Part shown: positions 42,837-51,655 of the stretch, one piece after another
How the letters are laid out: every line of letters begins with the position of its first letter
Numbering within the stretch: position 1 is the first letter of the stretch
Notes under the pieces: model-generated
Told to the model about the DNA's origin: nothing
The model's database searches: none
What the model saw: the letters and a program-made list of their open reading frames with translations, nothing else
Assembly (NCBI GenBank): GCA_963843565.1
Contig: CAWJKY010000001.1
Location: 1 to 64,000 of the forward strand
From: DASZQY01 sp963843565
Lineage (GTDB): Bacteria > Pseudomonadota > Alphaproteobacteria > Rhizobiales > Kaistiaceae
Reading direction: 5' to 3'
DNA length: 64,000 bases
Made by a program: the position numbers and the translations under genes

Positions 42837-44180
42837 ATGCGCACCTGGATCAAGCAGCCGCTCGCCATCCTCGCCGAAGGCGCCGGCGGCGGCATCGTCG
42901 TGGACGACGGCCGAATCGCGGAGCTGGTGGCGGCGGGTGCCGCGCCGACGACGCCGGTCGACCAGACCTTCGATGCCTCGCGCCACGTGGTGCTGCCGGG
43001 GCTCATCAATACCCACCACCACTTCTTCCAGACGCTGACCCGCGCTCACCCGGAAGCGATCAACAAGGAGCTCTTCCCCTGGCTGAAGACGCTCTATCCG
43101 ATCTGGGCGAAGAACGTGAAGCCGGATGCTTTCCGGCTGGCGACCCGGCTGGCGCTGACCGAGCTGATGATGTCGGGGACGACCTGTTCGTCCGACCACC
43201 ACTACCTCTACCCGGACGGTCTGGAGGAGGCGATGGACATCCAGGCGGAAGAGGCCGCCGCACTCGGCGTGCGCATGACGCTCAATCGCGGCTCCATGAA
43301 CCTTTCCGAGAAGGACGGCGGCCTGCCGCCCGACACGGTGGTGCAGGACGAGGACACCATCCTCGAAGACTGCGAGCGCGTGCTGTCGCGCTATCACGAC
43401 GCCTCGGAAGGTTCGATGCTGCAGGTGGCGCTGGCGCCGTGCGCGCCGTTCACGGTCACCAAGCGGCTGATGGTCGACAGCGTCGGCCTTGCCGAGAAGC
43501 ACAACTGCCGCCTCCACACCCATCTCGGCGAGACGCGCGACGAGAACGAATACTGCCTCGAACATTTCGAGTGCCGGCCGGTGGAGTATCTGGAGGAGTG
43601 CGGCTGGCTCACCGACCGGGTGTGGCTCGCCCACGGCATCCACTTCAACGACGATGAGGTCCGCACCCTCGGGCGCCACCGGGTCGGCGTTTGCCACTGC
43701 CCGACGTCGAACATGGTGCTGGCCTCCGGTCAGTGCCGCACCAAGGAACTGGAAGCCGCCGGCAGCCCCGTCGGCCTTGGCGTCGACGGCTCCGCCTCCA
43801 ACGACAATTCCAACCTGATGGAAGGCGCCCGCCACGCGCTGATGATCAACCGGCTCACCTACGATGCGGCCCATGTCACCCACTTCGACGTGCTGCGCTG
43901 GGCGACGGAAGGCTCGGCGCGCTGCCTGGGGCGCGACGACCTCGGCACAATCGCCGTCGGCAAGCAGGCCGACCTTGCCCTCTACACCCTCGACGAACTG
44001 CGCTTCTCCGGCGCCGGCGATCCGCTGGCGGCGTTGATCCTGTGCGGGGCGCACGCCGCCGACCGCGTCATGATCAGGGGCGCGTGGACGGTCGAGGACG
44101 GCATGCCGGTCGGTATCGACGTGGCGAAACTGCGCGCTGAGCACGGCGCCGCGGCAAAGGCGTTTCTCGCGGCACTTTAG
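42837..44180 (+). CDS. 8-oxoguanine deaminase-like amidohydrolase
   Basis: A 447-aa amidohydrolase. Metal site in GLINTHHHFFQTLTRAHPEA, later His in HTHLGETRDENEYCLEHF, HGIHFNDDE, and Asp in GLGVDGSASNDNSNL. The SSDHHYLYPDG and KELFPWLKTLYPIWA blocks are those of 8-oxoguanine deaminase (Pseudomonas Pa0142 group) within the TrzN/AtzA branch. It would convert 8-oxoguanine to uric acid with ammonia release. Coupled to the RidA gene. Hydroxyatrazine-type substrates are the main alternative. Confidence 0.85.
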   Translation: MRTWIKQPLAILAEGAGGGIVVDDGRIAELVAAGAAPTTPVDQTFDASRHVVLPGLINTHHHFFQTLTRAHPEAINKELFPWLKTLYPIWAKNVKPDAFRLATRLALTELMMSGTTCSSDHHYLYPDGLEEAMDIQAEEAAALGVRMTLNRGSMNLSEKDGGLPPDTVVQDEDTILEDCERVLSRYHDASEGSMLQVALAPCAPFTVTKRLMVDSVGLAEKHNCRLHTHLGETRDENEYCLEHFECRPVEYLEECGWLTDRVWLAHGIHFNDDEVRTLGRHRVGVCHCPTSNMVLASGQCRTKELEAAGSPVGLGVDGSASNDNSNLMEGARHALMINRLTYDAAHVTHFDVLRWATEGSARCLGRDDLGTIAVGKQADLALYTLDELRFSGAGDPLAALILCGAHAADRVMIRGAWTVEDGMPVGIDVAKLRAEHGAAAKAFLAAL

Positions 44181-44270
44181 AACCGCACCAATCGAGCGGC
44201 TGCGCGGCTTCTGGAGGGGTGTCCAGGTGTCGCAGGGGGCAGGTTGTGGTTGCGATTCCTGATTTGCGGA

Positions 44271-44285
44271 TGCAAATCATTCGCA
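44271..44285 (+). promoter_or_regulatory. Fur-family type box before the Ni/Co transporter
   Basis: TGCAAATCATTCGCA is a 7-1-7 inverted repeat with one mismatch, the layout bound by Fur, Mur and related metal regulators in alphaproteobacteria. It ends 10 bp before the transporter start, so repression by a metal-loaded regulator is plausible. Confidence 0.55.
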
Positions 44286-44295
44286 AGAGACGTTC

Positions 44296-45357
44296 ATGCA
44301 CACCAACCTGCTGCGGCTCTTCGGCGAGAGTGCCGGGGAGACCCGTGCCCGGCTCGCCCTGATCTACGGCGTGCTCACCCTTCTCAACGTCGGTGCCTGG
44401 CTGTGGGCCTTCGTGGCCTTTGGCTCGGAGCCGGCCATGCTCGGCATCGCGCTGCTGATCTACGGCCTCGGGCTTCGCCACGCGGTCGACGCGGATCACA
44501 TCGCGGCCATCGACAACGTCACCCGCAAGCTCATGCAGGAGAACAAGCGGCCGGTGGCGGTCGGCTTCTACTTCGCGATGGGCCATTCGGCCATGGTGAT
44601 CGTGGCGGCGGGGGTTGTGGTGGCGGCGGCGCTGCTGCTCGGCAGCACCGAGACCTTCCGCAACATCGGAAGCCTCATCGGAACGGGCGTCTCGGCGCTC
44701 TTCCTGCTCGCCATCGCCGCCATGAACGTGATGGTCTTCCTGTCGGTCTATCGCAGCTATCGCAACGTGCGCCGCGGCGGCGTCTACGTCGAAGCGGACC
44801 TCGACATCCTCCTCAACGACCGCGGCTTCCTGGCCCGCATCTTCCGCCCGCTCTTCCGACTGGTGACCAAGAGCTGGCACATGTTCCCGCTCGGCATCCT
44901 GTTCGGCCTCGGCTTCGACACGGCCACCGAGGTCGCCATGTTCGGGGTTTCGGCCACGCAGGCGGCCAAGGGCATCCCGTTCGAAGCGATCCTCGTTCTT
45001 CCCGTGCTGTTCGCGGCGGGCATGTCGCTGATCGACACGACCGATGGCGTGCTGATGCTGGGTGCCTACGAGTGGGCGTTCGTGAAGCCGATCCGCAAGC
45101 TCTACTACAACATGACCATCACGCTGGTGTCGGTGGCGGTCGCCGGGCTTATCGGCGGCATCGAGGCGCTGGGCCTGATCGGCGACAAGCTGGCGCTGAC
45201 CGGTGGCGTGTGGGACGCGGTCGGGGCGCTCAACGACAACTTCAACAGCCTCGGCTTCCTGATCATCGGCCTGTTCGTCGCGGCCTGGCTGTTGTCGTGG
45301 ATCATCTACCGGGTGAAGGGCCTCGACGAGGTCGAGGTGACCGCGTCGCGTCGCTGA
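44296..45357 (+). CDS. NiCoT family nickel/cobalt permease
   Basis: A 353-aa inner-membrane permease with eight TM segments. The hallmark metal site is GLRHAVDADHIAAIDNVTRK in TM2. LGILFGLGFDTATEVAMF and LFAAGMSLIDTTDGVLML are the other two family signatures. Nickel versus cobalt selectivity cannot be read off. No urease, hydrogenase or cobalamin genes or B12 riboswitch are adjacent. The Fur-type box immediately upstream suggests metal control. Confidence 0.93.
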   Translation: MHTNLLRLFGESAGETRARLALIYGVLTLLNVGAWLWAFVAFGSEPAMLGIALLIYGLGLRHAVDADHIAAIDNVTRKLMQENKRPVAVGFYFAMGHSAMVIVAAGVVVAAALLLGSTETFRNIGSLIGTGVSALFLLAIAAMNVMVFLSVYRSYRNVRRGGVYVEADLDILLNDRGFLARIFRPLFRLVTKSWHMFPLGILFGLGFDTATEVAMFGVSATQAAKGIPFEAILVLPVLFAAGMSLIDTTDGVLMLGAYEWAFVKPIRKLYYNMTITLVSVAVAGLIGGIEALGLIGDKLALTGGVWDAVGALNDNFNSLGFLIIGLFVAAWLLSWIIYRVKGLDEVEVTASRR

Positions 45358-45367
45358 CAGCGCTCAG

Positions 45368-45931
45368 TCATGCCTCTTCCGCGGCGGCGACGATGATCCG
45401 TGCCGCTTCCTCCGGCGGCAGGTGTGTGATGTCGAGATCGATCGCTGCCGGGTGGTCGATTGGCATCAGCGGCTCTTTGAATGCCGCTCGTGCGTTGTCC
45501 GGCGAGACATCCTTCAGGCGTTCCCTCCGTTCCGGCGATGCGATCCGGCGCACCAGCTCGTCGATGTCGCAGATCAGCCGGACCGGCTGAAACCGCGCCC
45601 GCCGCGGCTCGGCGGTCTCCCGGATGCGTTCGTAGATCGCGAGATCGACCGGATCTTTCCCAAACGCGACGTGGGTGAAGACGAAGCTCCAGCTTGGTGG
45701 AGATAGCGTCGCGATCGTTTCGTGGACAGCACTGCGAACCTCGGCGACCCGGTCCCACACGGCGTCCGGCAGCGGATCGATCCCGTTCTGGGCGACGAGA
45801 GCGAAGATCGGGTTGTTGACATAGTGGTTGTCGATGACCCGCGCGCCGGTCAGCCGCGCGATCTCGCGGGCCACCGTCAGCTTGCCGGCGCCGGCGTGGC
45901 CGACCAGATAGAAGATCGTGTTGTCGGTCAG
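45368..45931 (-). CDS. P-loop nucleotide-kinase-like protein, copy 2 (CTG start?)
   Basis: A 187-aa reading with Walker A GHAGAGKLT near the N terminus (NTIFYLVGHAGAGKLTVARE), paralogous to the preceding gene. Later blocks shared with it: EIARLTGARV, PDAVWDRV, TLSPPSWSFVFTH and RARFQPVRL. The Walker A region has no ATG, GTG or TTG before it in frame. The only reasonable start is CTG 45931, overlapping the upstream stop as CTGA. The next standard start (GTG 45874) would remove the P loop. Function unknown; small-molecule or nucleotide phosphorylation is inferred from the fold. Confidence 0.7.
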   Translation of the reverse strand: MTDNTIFYLVGHAGAGKLTVAREIARLTGARVIDNHYVNNPIFALVAQNGIDPLPDAVWDRVAEVRSAVHETIATLSPPSWSFVFTHVAFGKDPVDLAIYERIRETAEPRRARFQPVRLICDIDELVRRIASPERRERLKDVSPDNARAAFKEPLMPIDHPAAIDLDITHLPPEEAARIIVAAAEEA

Positions 45932-46404
45932 TCGTGTCTCTCCGCGGCGGCGACGATGGCGTTGGCGGCGTCGGTCGGCGACATGGCGGAAAGGCGAATG
46001 TCGATGGCCGGCTCATCGAACGCGAGCAGCGGCCGCTTCATCTCGTCGTCGATCAGCCGCGCCGGCTGAAACCTGCCGCCACGCCGGCGCACGGTCTCGC
46101 GCACCGTATGATAGACGCCGACGTCGGCGGGGATGTCGAAGCCGGCGTGGGTGAAGACGAAGTTCCAGGCGGGCGGAGACAGGGTCTCGATGGTCTTCAG
46201 GATCACCGCGCGGATCGCGTCGATCTGCTCCCACACGGCGTCGGGCAGATCGGCGGGGCTCGCTGGCTCGATCAGGTTGAAGACCGGCTGGTAGACGTCG
46301 GCGGCTTCCACCACCCGGGCGCCGGTCAGCCGTGCGATCTCATGGGCGATGGTGCGCTTGCCCACCCCCGGCCGTCCGGTCAGATAGAAGAACGTGTTGT
46401 TCAT
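45928..46404 (-). CDS. P-loop nucleotide-kinase-like protein, copy 1
   Basis: A 158-aa protein with Walker A GRPGVGKRT (MNNTFFYLTGRPGVGKRTIAHE). It resembles shikimate-kinase/AAA-like small kinases and shares ordered blocks with the downstream copy. It is shorter because the downstream copy has an extra ~30-residue insertion around RRIASPERRERLKDVSP. The ATG at 46404 is unambiguous. It is divergent from the creatininase gene. No substrate can be named. Confidence 0.75.
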   Translation of the reverse strand: MNNTFFYLTGRPGVGKRTIAHEIARLTGARVVEAADVYQPVFNLIEPASPADLPDAVWEQIDAIRAVILKTIETLSPPAWNFVFTHAGFDIPADVGVYHTVRETVRRRGGRFQPARLIDDEMKRPLLAFDEPAIDIRLSAMSPTDAANAIVAAAERHD

Positions 46405-46459
46405 TGCCTGCCTCCCGGCCTAGTTTGCGCCACAACGCCTTCCTTGGACAACCAGCGCC

Positions 46460-47257
46460 ATGCTCCCCGCCCGCTACTGGCAAGAAATGACGACCCGCGA
46501 TTTCGCCGACAGCGACACCGCCAACTGGATCGCGGTGCTGCCGGTCGCGGCCATCGAACAGCACGGACCGCACCTGCCGGTCTATACGGATACCTGCATC
46601 GCGGAAGGCATGATCCGCCGGTCGATCGAGCTCATGCCGGCCGACCTGCCGGTGACGTTCCTGCCGGTTCAGGCGGTCGGCAAGTCGAACGAGCACATTT
46701 CCTCGCCGGGCACGCTGACCACCACGTGGGAAACCGCGACCAGGCTCTGGCTCGATATCGGCGACAGCGTGCATCGGGCGGGCTTGCGCAAGCTGATCGT
46801 CGTCAATTCACACGGCGGCAACGTGCCGATGGTCGATATCGTCGCGCGCGAGTTGCGCGTGCGCCATGAAATGCTGGTGGTCGGCACCGCCTGGTCGCGC
46901 TTCGGCCACCCGGACGGGCTGCCGGGCGAGCCTGAGTCGCTCTACGGCATCCACGGCGGCGACATCGAAACCTCGGTCATGCTGCATCTCCGCCCGGATC
47001 TGGTGAAGATGGACCGCGCCGAGGACTTCCGCTCGGCGCAGCTCGATTTCATCGACGAGTTTGCCCACCTGCGCGCCCACGGTCCCGTCCAGTTCGGCTG
47101 GAAGGCGCAGGACCTCAACCCGAAAGGTACGGTCGGCAACGCGTCCGCGGCGACGCCCGAGAAGGGCAGGGCGGTGGTCGACCATCAGGCCGGCGCCTTC
47201 GTGGCGCTCTGCCGGGATGTCGCCGGGTTCGACCCAGCGCGGCTGTGGACACCGTGA
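46460..47257 (+). CDS. creatininase family amidohydrolase
   Basis: A 265-aa protein of the creatininase (creatinine amidohydrolase) fold, a binuclear metal hydrolase opening small cyclic amides. Metal-binding blocks: PVAAIEQHGPHLPVYTD, VVNSHGGNVPMVD and YGIHGGDIETSVML. Members also act on other N-cyclic compounds, so creatinine is not assured. It leads a coupled operon with an SDR and an oligopeptide-type ABC importer, suggesting a peptide- or lactam-like substrate is imported and opened. Confidence 0.87.
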   Translation: MLPARYWQEMTTRDFADSDTANWIAVLPVAAIEQHGPHLPVYTDTCIAEGMIRRSIELMPADLPVTFLPVQAVGKSNEHISSPGTLTTTWETATRLWLDIGDSVHRAGLRKLIVVNSHGGNVPMVDIVARELRVRHEMLVVGTAWSRFGHPDGLPGEPESLYGIHGGDIETSVMLHLRPDLVKMDRAEDFRSAQLDFIDEFAHLRAHGPVQFGWKAQDLNPKGTVGNASAATPEKGRAVVDHQAGAFVALCRDVAGFDPARLWTP

Positions 47258-48006
47258 CCGCGAAGACGATCGTCATTACCGGTGGAAGCCGCGGCATCGG
47301 CGCCGCGACGGCGCGGCTGGCGGGTGCGCGCGGCTGGTCGGTCGCGGTCAACTACGCCGCCAACCGGACCGCTGCCGAGGAGACCGCCGCCGCGGTCGAG
47401 GCGGCGGGTGGCAAGGGAATCGTGGTGGCAGGCGACGTCTCCGTCGAAGCCGACGTGGTGGCGCTGTTCGACGCCACGGTTGCCGCCTTCGGGACGATCG
47501 ACGGCGTGGTCAACAACGCCGGCATCATCGTTTCGCCGCCCCAGAAGGTCGCCGAGATGAGCCTCGCGCGGCTCGAGAAGGTGGTCGCCGTCAATGTCAT
47601 CGGCGCGTTGCTGGTCGCCCGCGAAGCGGTTCGCCGCATGAGCAAGAGCCTCGGCGGCGCCGGTGGATCGCTGGTCAACGTGTCGTCGGCCGCGGCGCGC
47701 CTCGGCGGTGCCGGCGAATACGTCGACTACGCCGCGACCAAGGGGGCGCTCGATTCGCTCACCCTCGGGTTGTCGAAGGAGGCTGGCGGGGACGGCGTGC
47801 GCGTCAATGCGGTGCGGCCGGGGCTAATCGACACGGATATCCACGCCAGCGGTGGCCAGCCGGGCCGGGCCCAGCGGCTCGGTGTGGGGGTGCCGCTCGG
47901 TCGCGCCGGCCTTGCCGAAGAAGTCGCGGCGGCGATCGTGTGGCTGCTCTCCGACGAGGCGTCCTATGTGAACGGCGCCCTACTCGATGTGACCGGCGGA
48001 CGCTAG
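47254..48006 (+). CDS. SDR oxidoreductase
   Basis: A 250-aa classical SDR, GTG 47254 overlapping the creatininase stop (GTGA). TGGSRGIGAATARLAGARG, NNAGI, VSSAAA, and YVDYAATKGALD give the full catalytic set. The basic-residue-free VNYAANR cofactor site suggests NADP-type selectivity is uncertain. It is likely part of the catabolic operon, oxidising or reducing the opened product. An earlier GTG at 47245 is possible. Confidence 0.86.
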   Translation: MTAKTIVITGGSRGIGAATARLAGARGWSVAVNYAANRTAAEETAAAVEAAGGKGIVVAGDVSVEADVVALFDATVAAFGTIDGVVNNAGIIVSPPQKVAEMSLARLEKVVAVNVIGALLVAREAVRRMSKSLGGAGGSLVNVSSAAARLGGAGEYVDYAATKGALDSLTLGLSKEAGGDGVRVNAVRPGLIDTDIHASGGQPGRAQRLGVGVPLGRAGLAEEVAAAIVWLLSDEASYVNGALLDVTGGR

Positions 48007-48113
48007 AAAGCGCACCCGCAGTTGTCACCCGACCGCCGCGATGGAACAAATACACTGACTTTCGAGCGAATCGGGGCCCCGCCACCGGGCCACCAAGAAG
48101 GGAAATCGTCCTG

Positions 48114-49700
48114 ATGCGATCCGAGCTTACGGTTGCCGCGGCGCTGGTTGCCGGCTGCCTTGCCCAACCCGCCGCGGCGGCGGTGTTGACCTATTGCGCG
48201 GCCGGGCCGGTCGAGGGTTTCGATCCCGCCCGCTATGTGACCGCGGCGACCTTCGACGGTTCCGCCCAGACCATCTACGACCGGCTGGTGACCTTCACGC
48301 CGGGCGGTGGCATTGAGCCGGCGCTGGCGGAGAGCTGGGATATCTCCGACAGCGGCCGCACCTACACCTTCCACCTCCGCGACGGGGTCAAGTTCCAGAC
48401 GACGCCGTATTTCACCCCGACGGGCGACTTCAACGCCTACGACGTGGTGTTCAGTCTCGACCGGCAGGGGAACCGCAAGAATGCCTTCTTCGGCTACGGC
48501 GGCGGCGTGTGGCCCTATTATGACGGCCTCGGTCTCGGCGACCTCATCAAGTCGGTGACACGGGTCAACAATTCGACGGTCAAGATCGTCCTCACCCGCG
48601 CCGACGCCGGCTTCCTCGCCGACCTGGCGATGGATTTCGCGTCGATCCTGTCGAACGAATACGCCGACCAGCTCCAGAAGGCGGGGACGCCGGAACTTCT
48701 CGACACCGAACCGGTCGGGACCGGACCGTTCAGGTTCACCCAGAGCTATCCGGCGGCCATCACCTACGACGCCAATCCGGATTACTGGGGCGGCAAGCCG
48801 AAGCTGACGCGCCTCGCCTTCCTCACCGTTCCTGATCCGGCGGAGCGGCTGGCGAAGCTGAAGGCGGGCACCTGCCAGGTCGCGGCGGAGTTCGACGCGA
48901 CGTCGCTGAAGACGGCGGAAGCGGATGCCGACATCGTGATCGCCAAGACCGAGCGGCTCGATCTCGCCTACCTGGCCTTCAACACCACCCAGAAGCCGTT
49001 CGACGACAAGCGCGTGCGCTGGGCGCTCGACGCGGCCATCGACAAGGACGCTCTGGTCAAGGGGCTCTACGGCGATACCGCGACCGTCGCCAACACCATC
49101 ATGCCCCATTCGATGTGGACCTACGACGGCCACGTGCCCGGCGACTTCCACGACGTGGACTACGCCAAAAAGCTTCTCGCCGAGGCGGGCGTGACAAATC
49201 TCAAGCTGAAGCTGATGGCGACCCGGGCGCCGCGTCCCTACAGCCCGGACCTTGCCACGATGGGCGCGGTGATCTCGCGCGATTTCGCCGCCGTCGGCGT
49301 CACCGCGACGCTGTCGGTGCCGGCGCGGCTCAGCGACTACTTCCGCATGTCGAGCGCCAAGGATCGCGACGGCGCAGTGCTGATCGGCTGGACGAGCGAC
49401 AACGGCGACCCAGACAACTTCCTGTCGCTGCTCTTGAGCTGCGACGCGGTGGGAGCCTCCAACCGGGCCCAGTGGTGCGACGAGGACTTCTCCAAGCTTC
49501 TCGACAAGGCCCGCTCGACCACCGACCCGGCCGAGCGCGCCACGCTCTACGCTCAGGCGCAGCAGATCCTGCATGACCAGATGCCGATCGTGCCGATCGC
49601 CCACACGCTGGTCGCCGTGCCCATGCTGAAGGGGGTCAGCGGGTACGTGCCCGACCCGCTCGGACATCACAACTTCGCCAGCGTCGACGTCGGCGGCTGA
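48114..49700 (+). CDS. oligopeptide-type ABC substrate-binding protein 1 (SBP family 5)
   Basis: A 528-aa periplasmic binding protein of the DppA/OppA family. Signal peptide AAALVAGCLAQPAAA then LTYCAAGPVEGFDPARY. Family signature regions: GIEPALAESWDISDSGRTYTFHLRDGVKF, NTTQKPFDDKRVRWALDAAIDK, and DGAVLIGWTSDNGDPDNFLSLLL. It is paralogous to the next gene. The Dpp-like C-X-E/G...GFDP start is close to dipeptide- and heme-binding DppA. AAGAAGGGA is the ribosome-binding site. Confidence 0.88.
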   Translation: MRSELTVAAALVAGCLAQPAAAAVLTYCAAGPVEGFDPARYVTAATFDGSAQTIYDRLVTFTPGGGIEPALAESWDISDSGRTYTFHLRDGVKFQTTPYFTPTGDFNAYDVVFSLDRQGNRKNAFFGYGGGVWPYYDGLGLGDLIKSVTRVNNSTVKIVLTRADAGFLADLAMDFASILSNEYADQLQKAGTPELLDTEPVGTGPFRFTQSYPAAITYDANPDYWGGKPKLTRLAFLTVPDPAERLAKLKAGTCQVAAEFDATSLKTAEADADIVIAKTERLDLAYLAFNTTQKPFDDKRVRWALDAAIDKDALVKGLYGDTATVANTIMPHSMWTYDGHVPGDFHDVDYAKKLLAEAGVTNLKLKLMATRAPRPYSPDLATMGAVISRDFAAVGVTATLSVPARLSDYFRMSSAKDRDGAVLIGWTSDNGDPDNFLSLLLSCDAVGASNRAQWCDEDFSKLLDKARSTTDPAERATLYAQAQQILHDQMPIVPIAHTLVAVPMLKGVSGYVPDPLGHHNFASVDVGG

Positions 49701-49899
49701 CGCGCGACCGGCGTTCTTCCCCAAAACCCGAGGAAAAGTGCCAATCCGGGGGGCGTCAGGCTGACGCTCATGCGCCTTTCGACTTGCTTTCGGACGGCGG
49801 GTCGGATGGACTGGCGCCAAGCTTCCCTGCGCAACCAGCGGGGAGGGCAAGGAGTGGCTGCCGCTTCAAGGCGGCGCCCGTGTTGAGGGGACTGAAACA

Positions 49900-51495
49900 A
49901 TGAAGAAACTGACATTTCTGCTGGCGGCGACCGCGCTGGTCGCCGGGCTTGCGACTGCGGTCGAAGCCAAAACGCTTGTCTTCTGCTCGGAGGGCAGCCC
50001 CGAGGGCTTCGACCCCGGTCTGTACACCTCCGGCACGACGTTCGATGCCGCCTCCAAGCCGATCTACAACCGGCTGGTCGAGTTCGATCGCGGCACCACC
50101 GACGTCATCCCCGGCCTCGCCGAGAGCTGGGACGTCGCCGCCGACGGGCTGACCTACACCTTCCACCTGCGCGCGGGCGTCAAGTTCCACACGACCGACT
50201 ACTTCACGCCGTCGCGTGACTTCAACGCCGACGACGTCGTGTTCTCGTTCAACCGCATGCTTGACAAGGCCAACCCGTACTACAACTACGCGGGCGGCCA
50301 GTACGACTACTTCGTCGGCATGGACATGCCGAACGTCATCAAGTCGGTCGAGAAGGTCGACGACATGACGGTCAAGTTCACGCTCAACGCGCCGAACTCG
50401 CCGCTGCTCGCCGACCTGGCGATGGATTTCGCCTCGATCATGTCGAAGGAGTACGCCGACAAGCTGCTCGCGGCCGGCACGCCGGAGATGCTCAACCAGC
50501 AGCCGATCGGCACCGGGCCGTTCGTCTTCGTCGATTATCAGAAGGATGCGGTCATCCGCTACAAGGCCAACGCCGACTACTGGGGCGGCAAGCAGGCCAT
50601 CGACGACCTCGTCTTCGCGATCACGCCTGACGCCTCCGTCCGCCTCCAGAAGCTGAAGGCCAACGAGTGCCAGGTGATGCCGTACCCGAACCCGGCCGAC
50701 ATCGCCGCGTTGAAGTCCGATACGAGCCTCAACGTGATGCAGCAGCCCGGCCTGAACATCGCCTACCTCGCCTTCAACACCACCGAGAAGCCCTTCGACA
50801 ACCCGATGGTGCGCAAGGCGCTCTCGATGGCGATCAACAAGCAGGCGATCATCGACGCGGTCTATCAGGGCACCGGCCAGGCGGCCGTCAACCCGATCCC
50901 GCCGACCATGTGGTCCTACAACAAGGACGTGAAGGACATCCCGTACGATCCGGAGGCGGCCAAGAAGATGCTCGCCGACGCCGGGGTGACCGACCTGTCG
51001 ATGAACATCTGGGCGATGCCCGTGCAGCGGCCGTACATGCCGAACGCGCGGCGTACCGCCGAACTGATGCAGGCCGACCTCGCCAAGATTGGCGTCAAGG
51101 TCAACATCGTCACCCACGAGTGGGGTGAGTACCTGAAGCTCGCCGGCGACCCGGCCCACGACGGTGCCGTCATCCTCGGCTGGACAGGCGACAACGGCGA
51201 TCCCGACAACTTCATGGCGGTGCTGCTCGGCTGCGCCAGCGTCGGGACCACCAACAACGTCGCCGCGTGGTGCTACAAGCCGTTCGACGATCTGATGAAG
51301 CAGGCCGTCTCCGAGTCCGACAAGGCTGCCCGCACCAAGCTCTATGAGCAGGCGCAGGTGATCTTCAAGGACCAGGCGCCCTGGTTCACCATCGCCCACT
51401 CGGTCGTCACCATGCCGATGACCAAGGCGGTCATGAACTACAAGATGGACCCGCTCGGTTCGCACCGTTTCGACGGTGTCGACCTCGCCGAGTAA
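49900..51495 (+). CDS. oligopeptide-type ABC substrate-binding protein 2 (DppA-like)
   Basis: A 531-aa paralogue of protein 1, closer to classical DppA: signal peptide LLAATALVAGLATAVEA, VFCSEGSPEGFDPGLYTSGTTF, and AFNTTEKPFDNPMVRKALSMAINK. It shares the NGDPDNF block with protein 1, and both precede one set of permeases and ATPases. The two binding proteins probably widen the substrate range of one transporter. A hairpin (51511-51539) follows, likely keeping this binding protein abundant. Confidence 0.9.
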   Translation: MKKLTFLLAATALVAGLATAVEAKTLVFCSEGSPEGFDPGLYTSGTTFDAASKPIYNRLVEFDRGTTDVIPGLAESWDVAADGLTYTFHLRAGVKFHTTDYFTPSRDFNADDVVFSFNRMLDKANPYYNYAGGQYDYFVGMDMPNVIKSVEKVDDMTVKFTLNAPNSPLLADLAMDFASIMSKEYADKLLAAGTPEMLNQQPIGTGPFVFVDYQKDAVIRYKANADYWGGKQAIDDLVFAITPDASVRLQKLKANECQVMPYPNPADIAALKSDTSLNVMQQPGLNIAYLAFNTTEKPFDNPMVRKALSMAINKQAIIDAVYQGTGQAAVNPIPPTMWSYNKDVKDIPYDPEAAKKMLADAGVTDLSMNIWAMPVQRPYMPNARRTAELMQADLAKIGVKVNIVTHEWGEYLKLAGDPAHDGAVILGWTGDNGDPDNFMAVLLGCASVGTTNNVAAWCYKPFDDLMKQAVSESDKAARTKLYEQAQVIFKDQAPWFTIAHSVVTMPMTKAVMNYKMDPLGSHRFDGVDLAE

Positions 51496-51510
51496 GGTCT
51501 TCAATTCAGG

Positions 51511-51539
51511 GACCGGCGCTCCAGATGGGGGCGCCGGTC
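51511..51539 (+). terminator. hairpin between binding protein 2 and permease genes
   Basis: GACCGGCGC (51511-51519) pairs with GCGCCGGTC (51531-51539), a 9-bp perfect stem with an 11-nt loop and no U tract. It sits in the gap before the permease gene and probably works as a partial terminator or mRNA stabiliser. Confidence 0.6.
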
Positions 51540-51655
51540 TCCTCCCCCGGCTTCACCGTCTCCCGCGGCCGGTTCTCCTGGTCTGCCGCCCGAAGCGGAA
51601 CGTCGCGCGCCCGGCGCGCGATGCCGGTTGGAACAATGGGCGCGCGGGATAACTG

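Noticed and set aside
44181..44295. Cobalamin riboswitch before the Ni/Co transporter
   Set aside because: Only 115 bp are available and no B12-box-like conserved sequence was found; a Fur-type box is the better reading.
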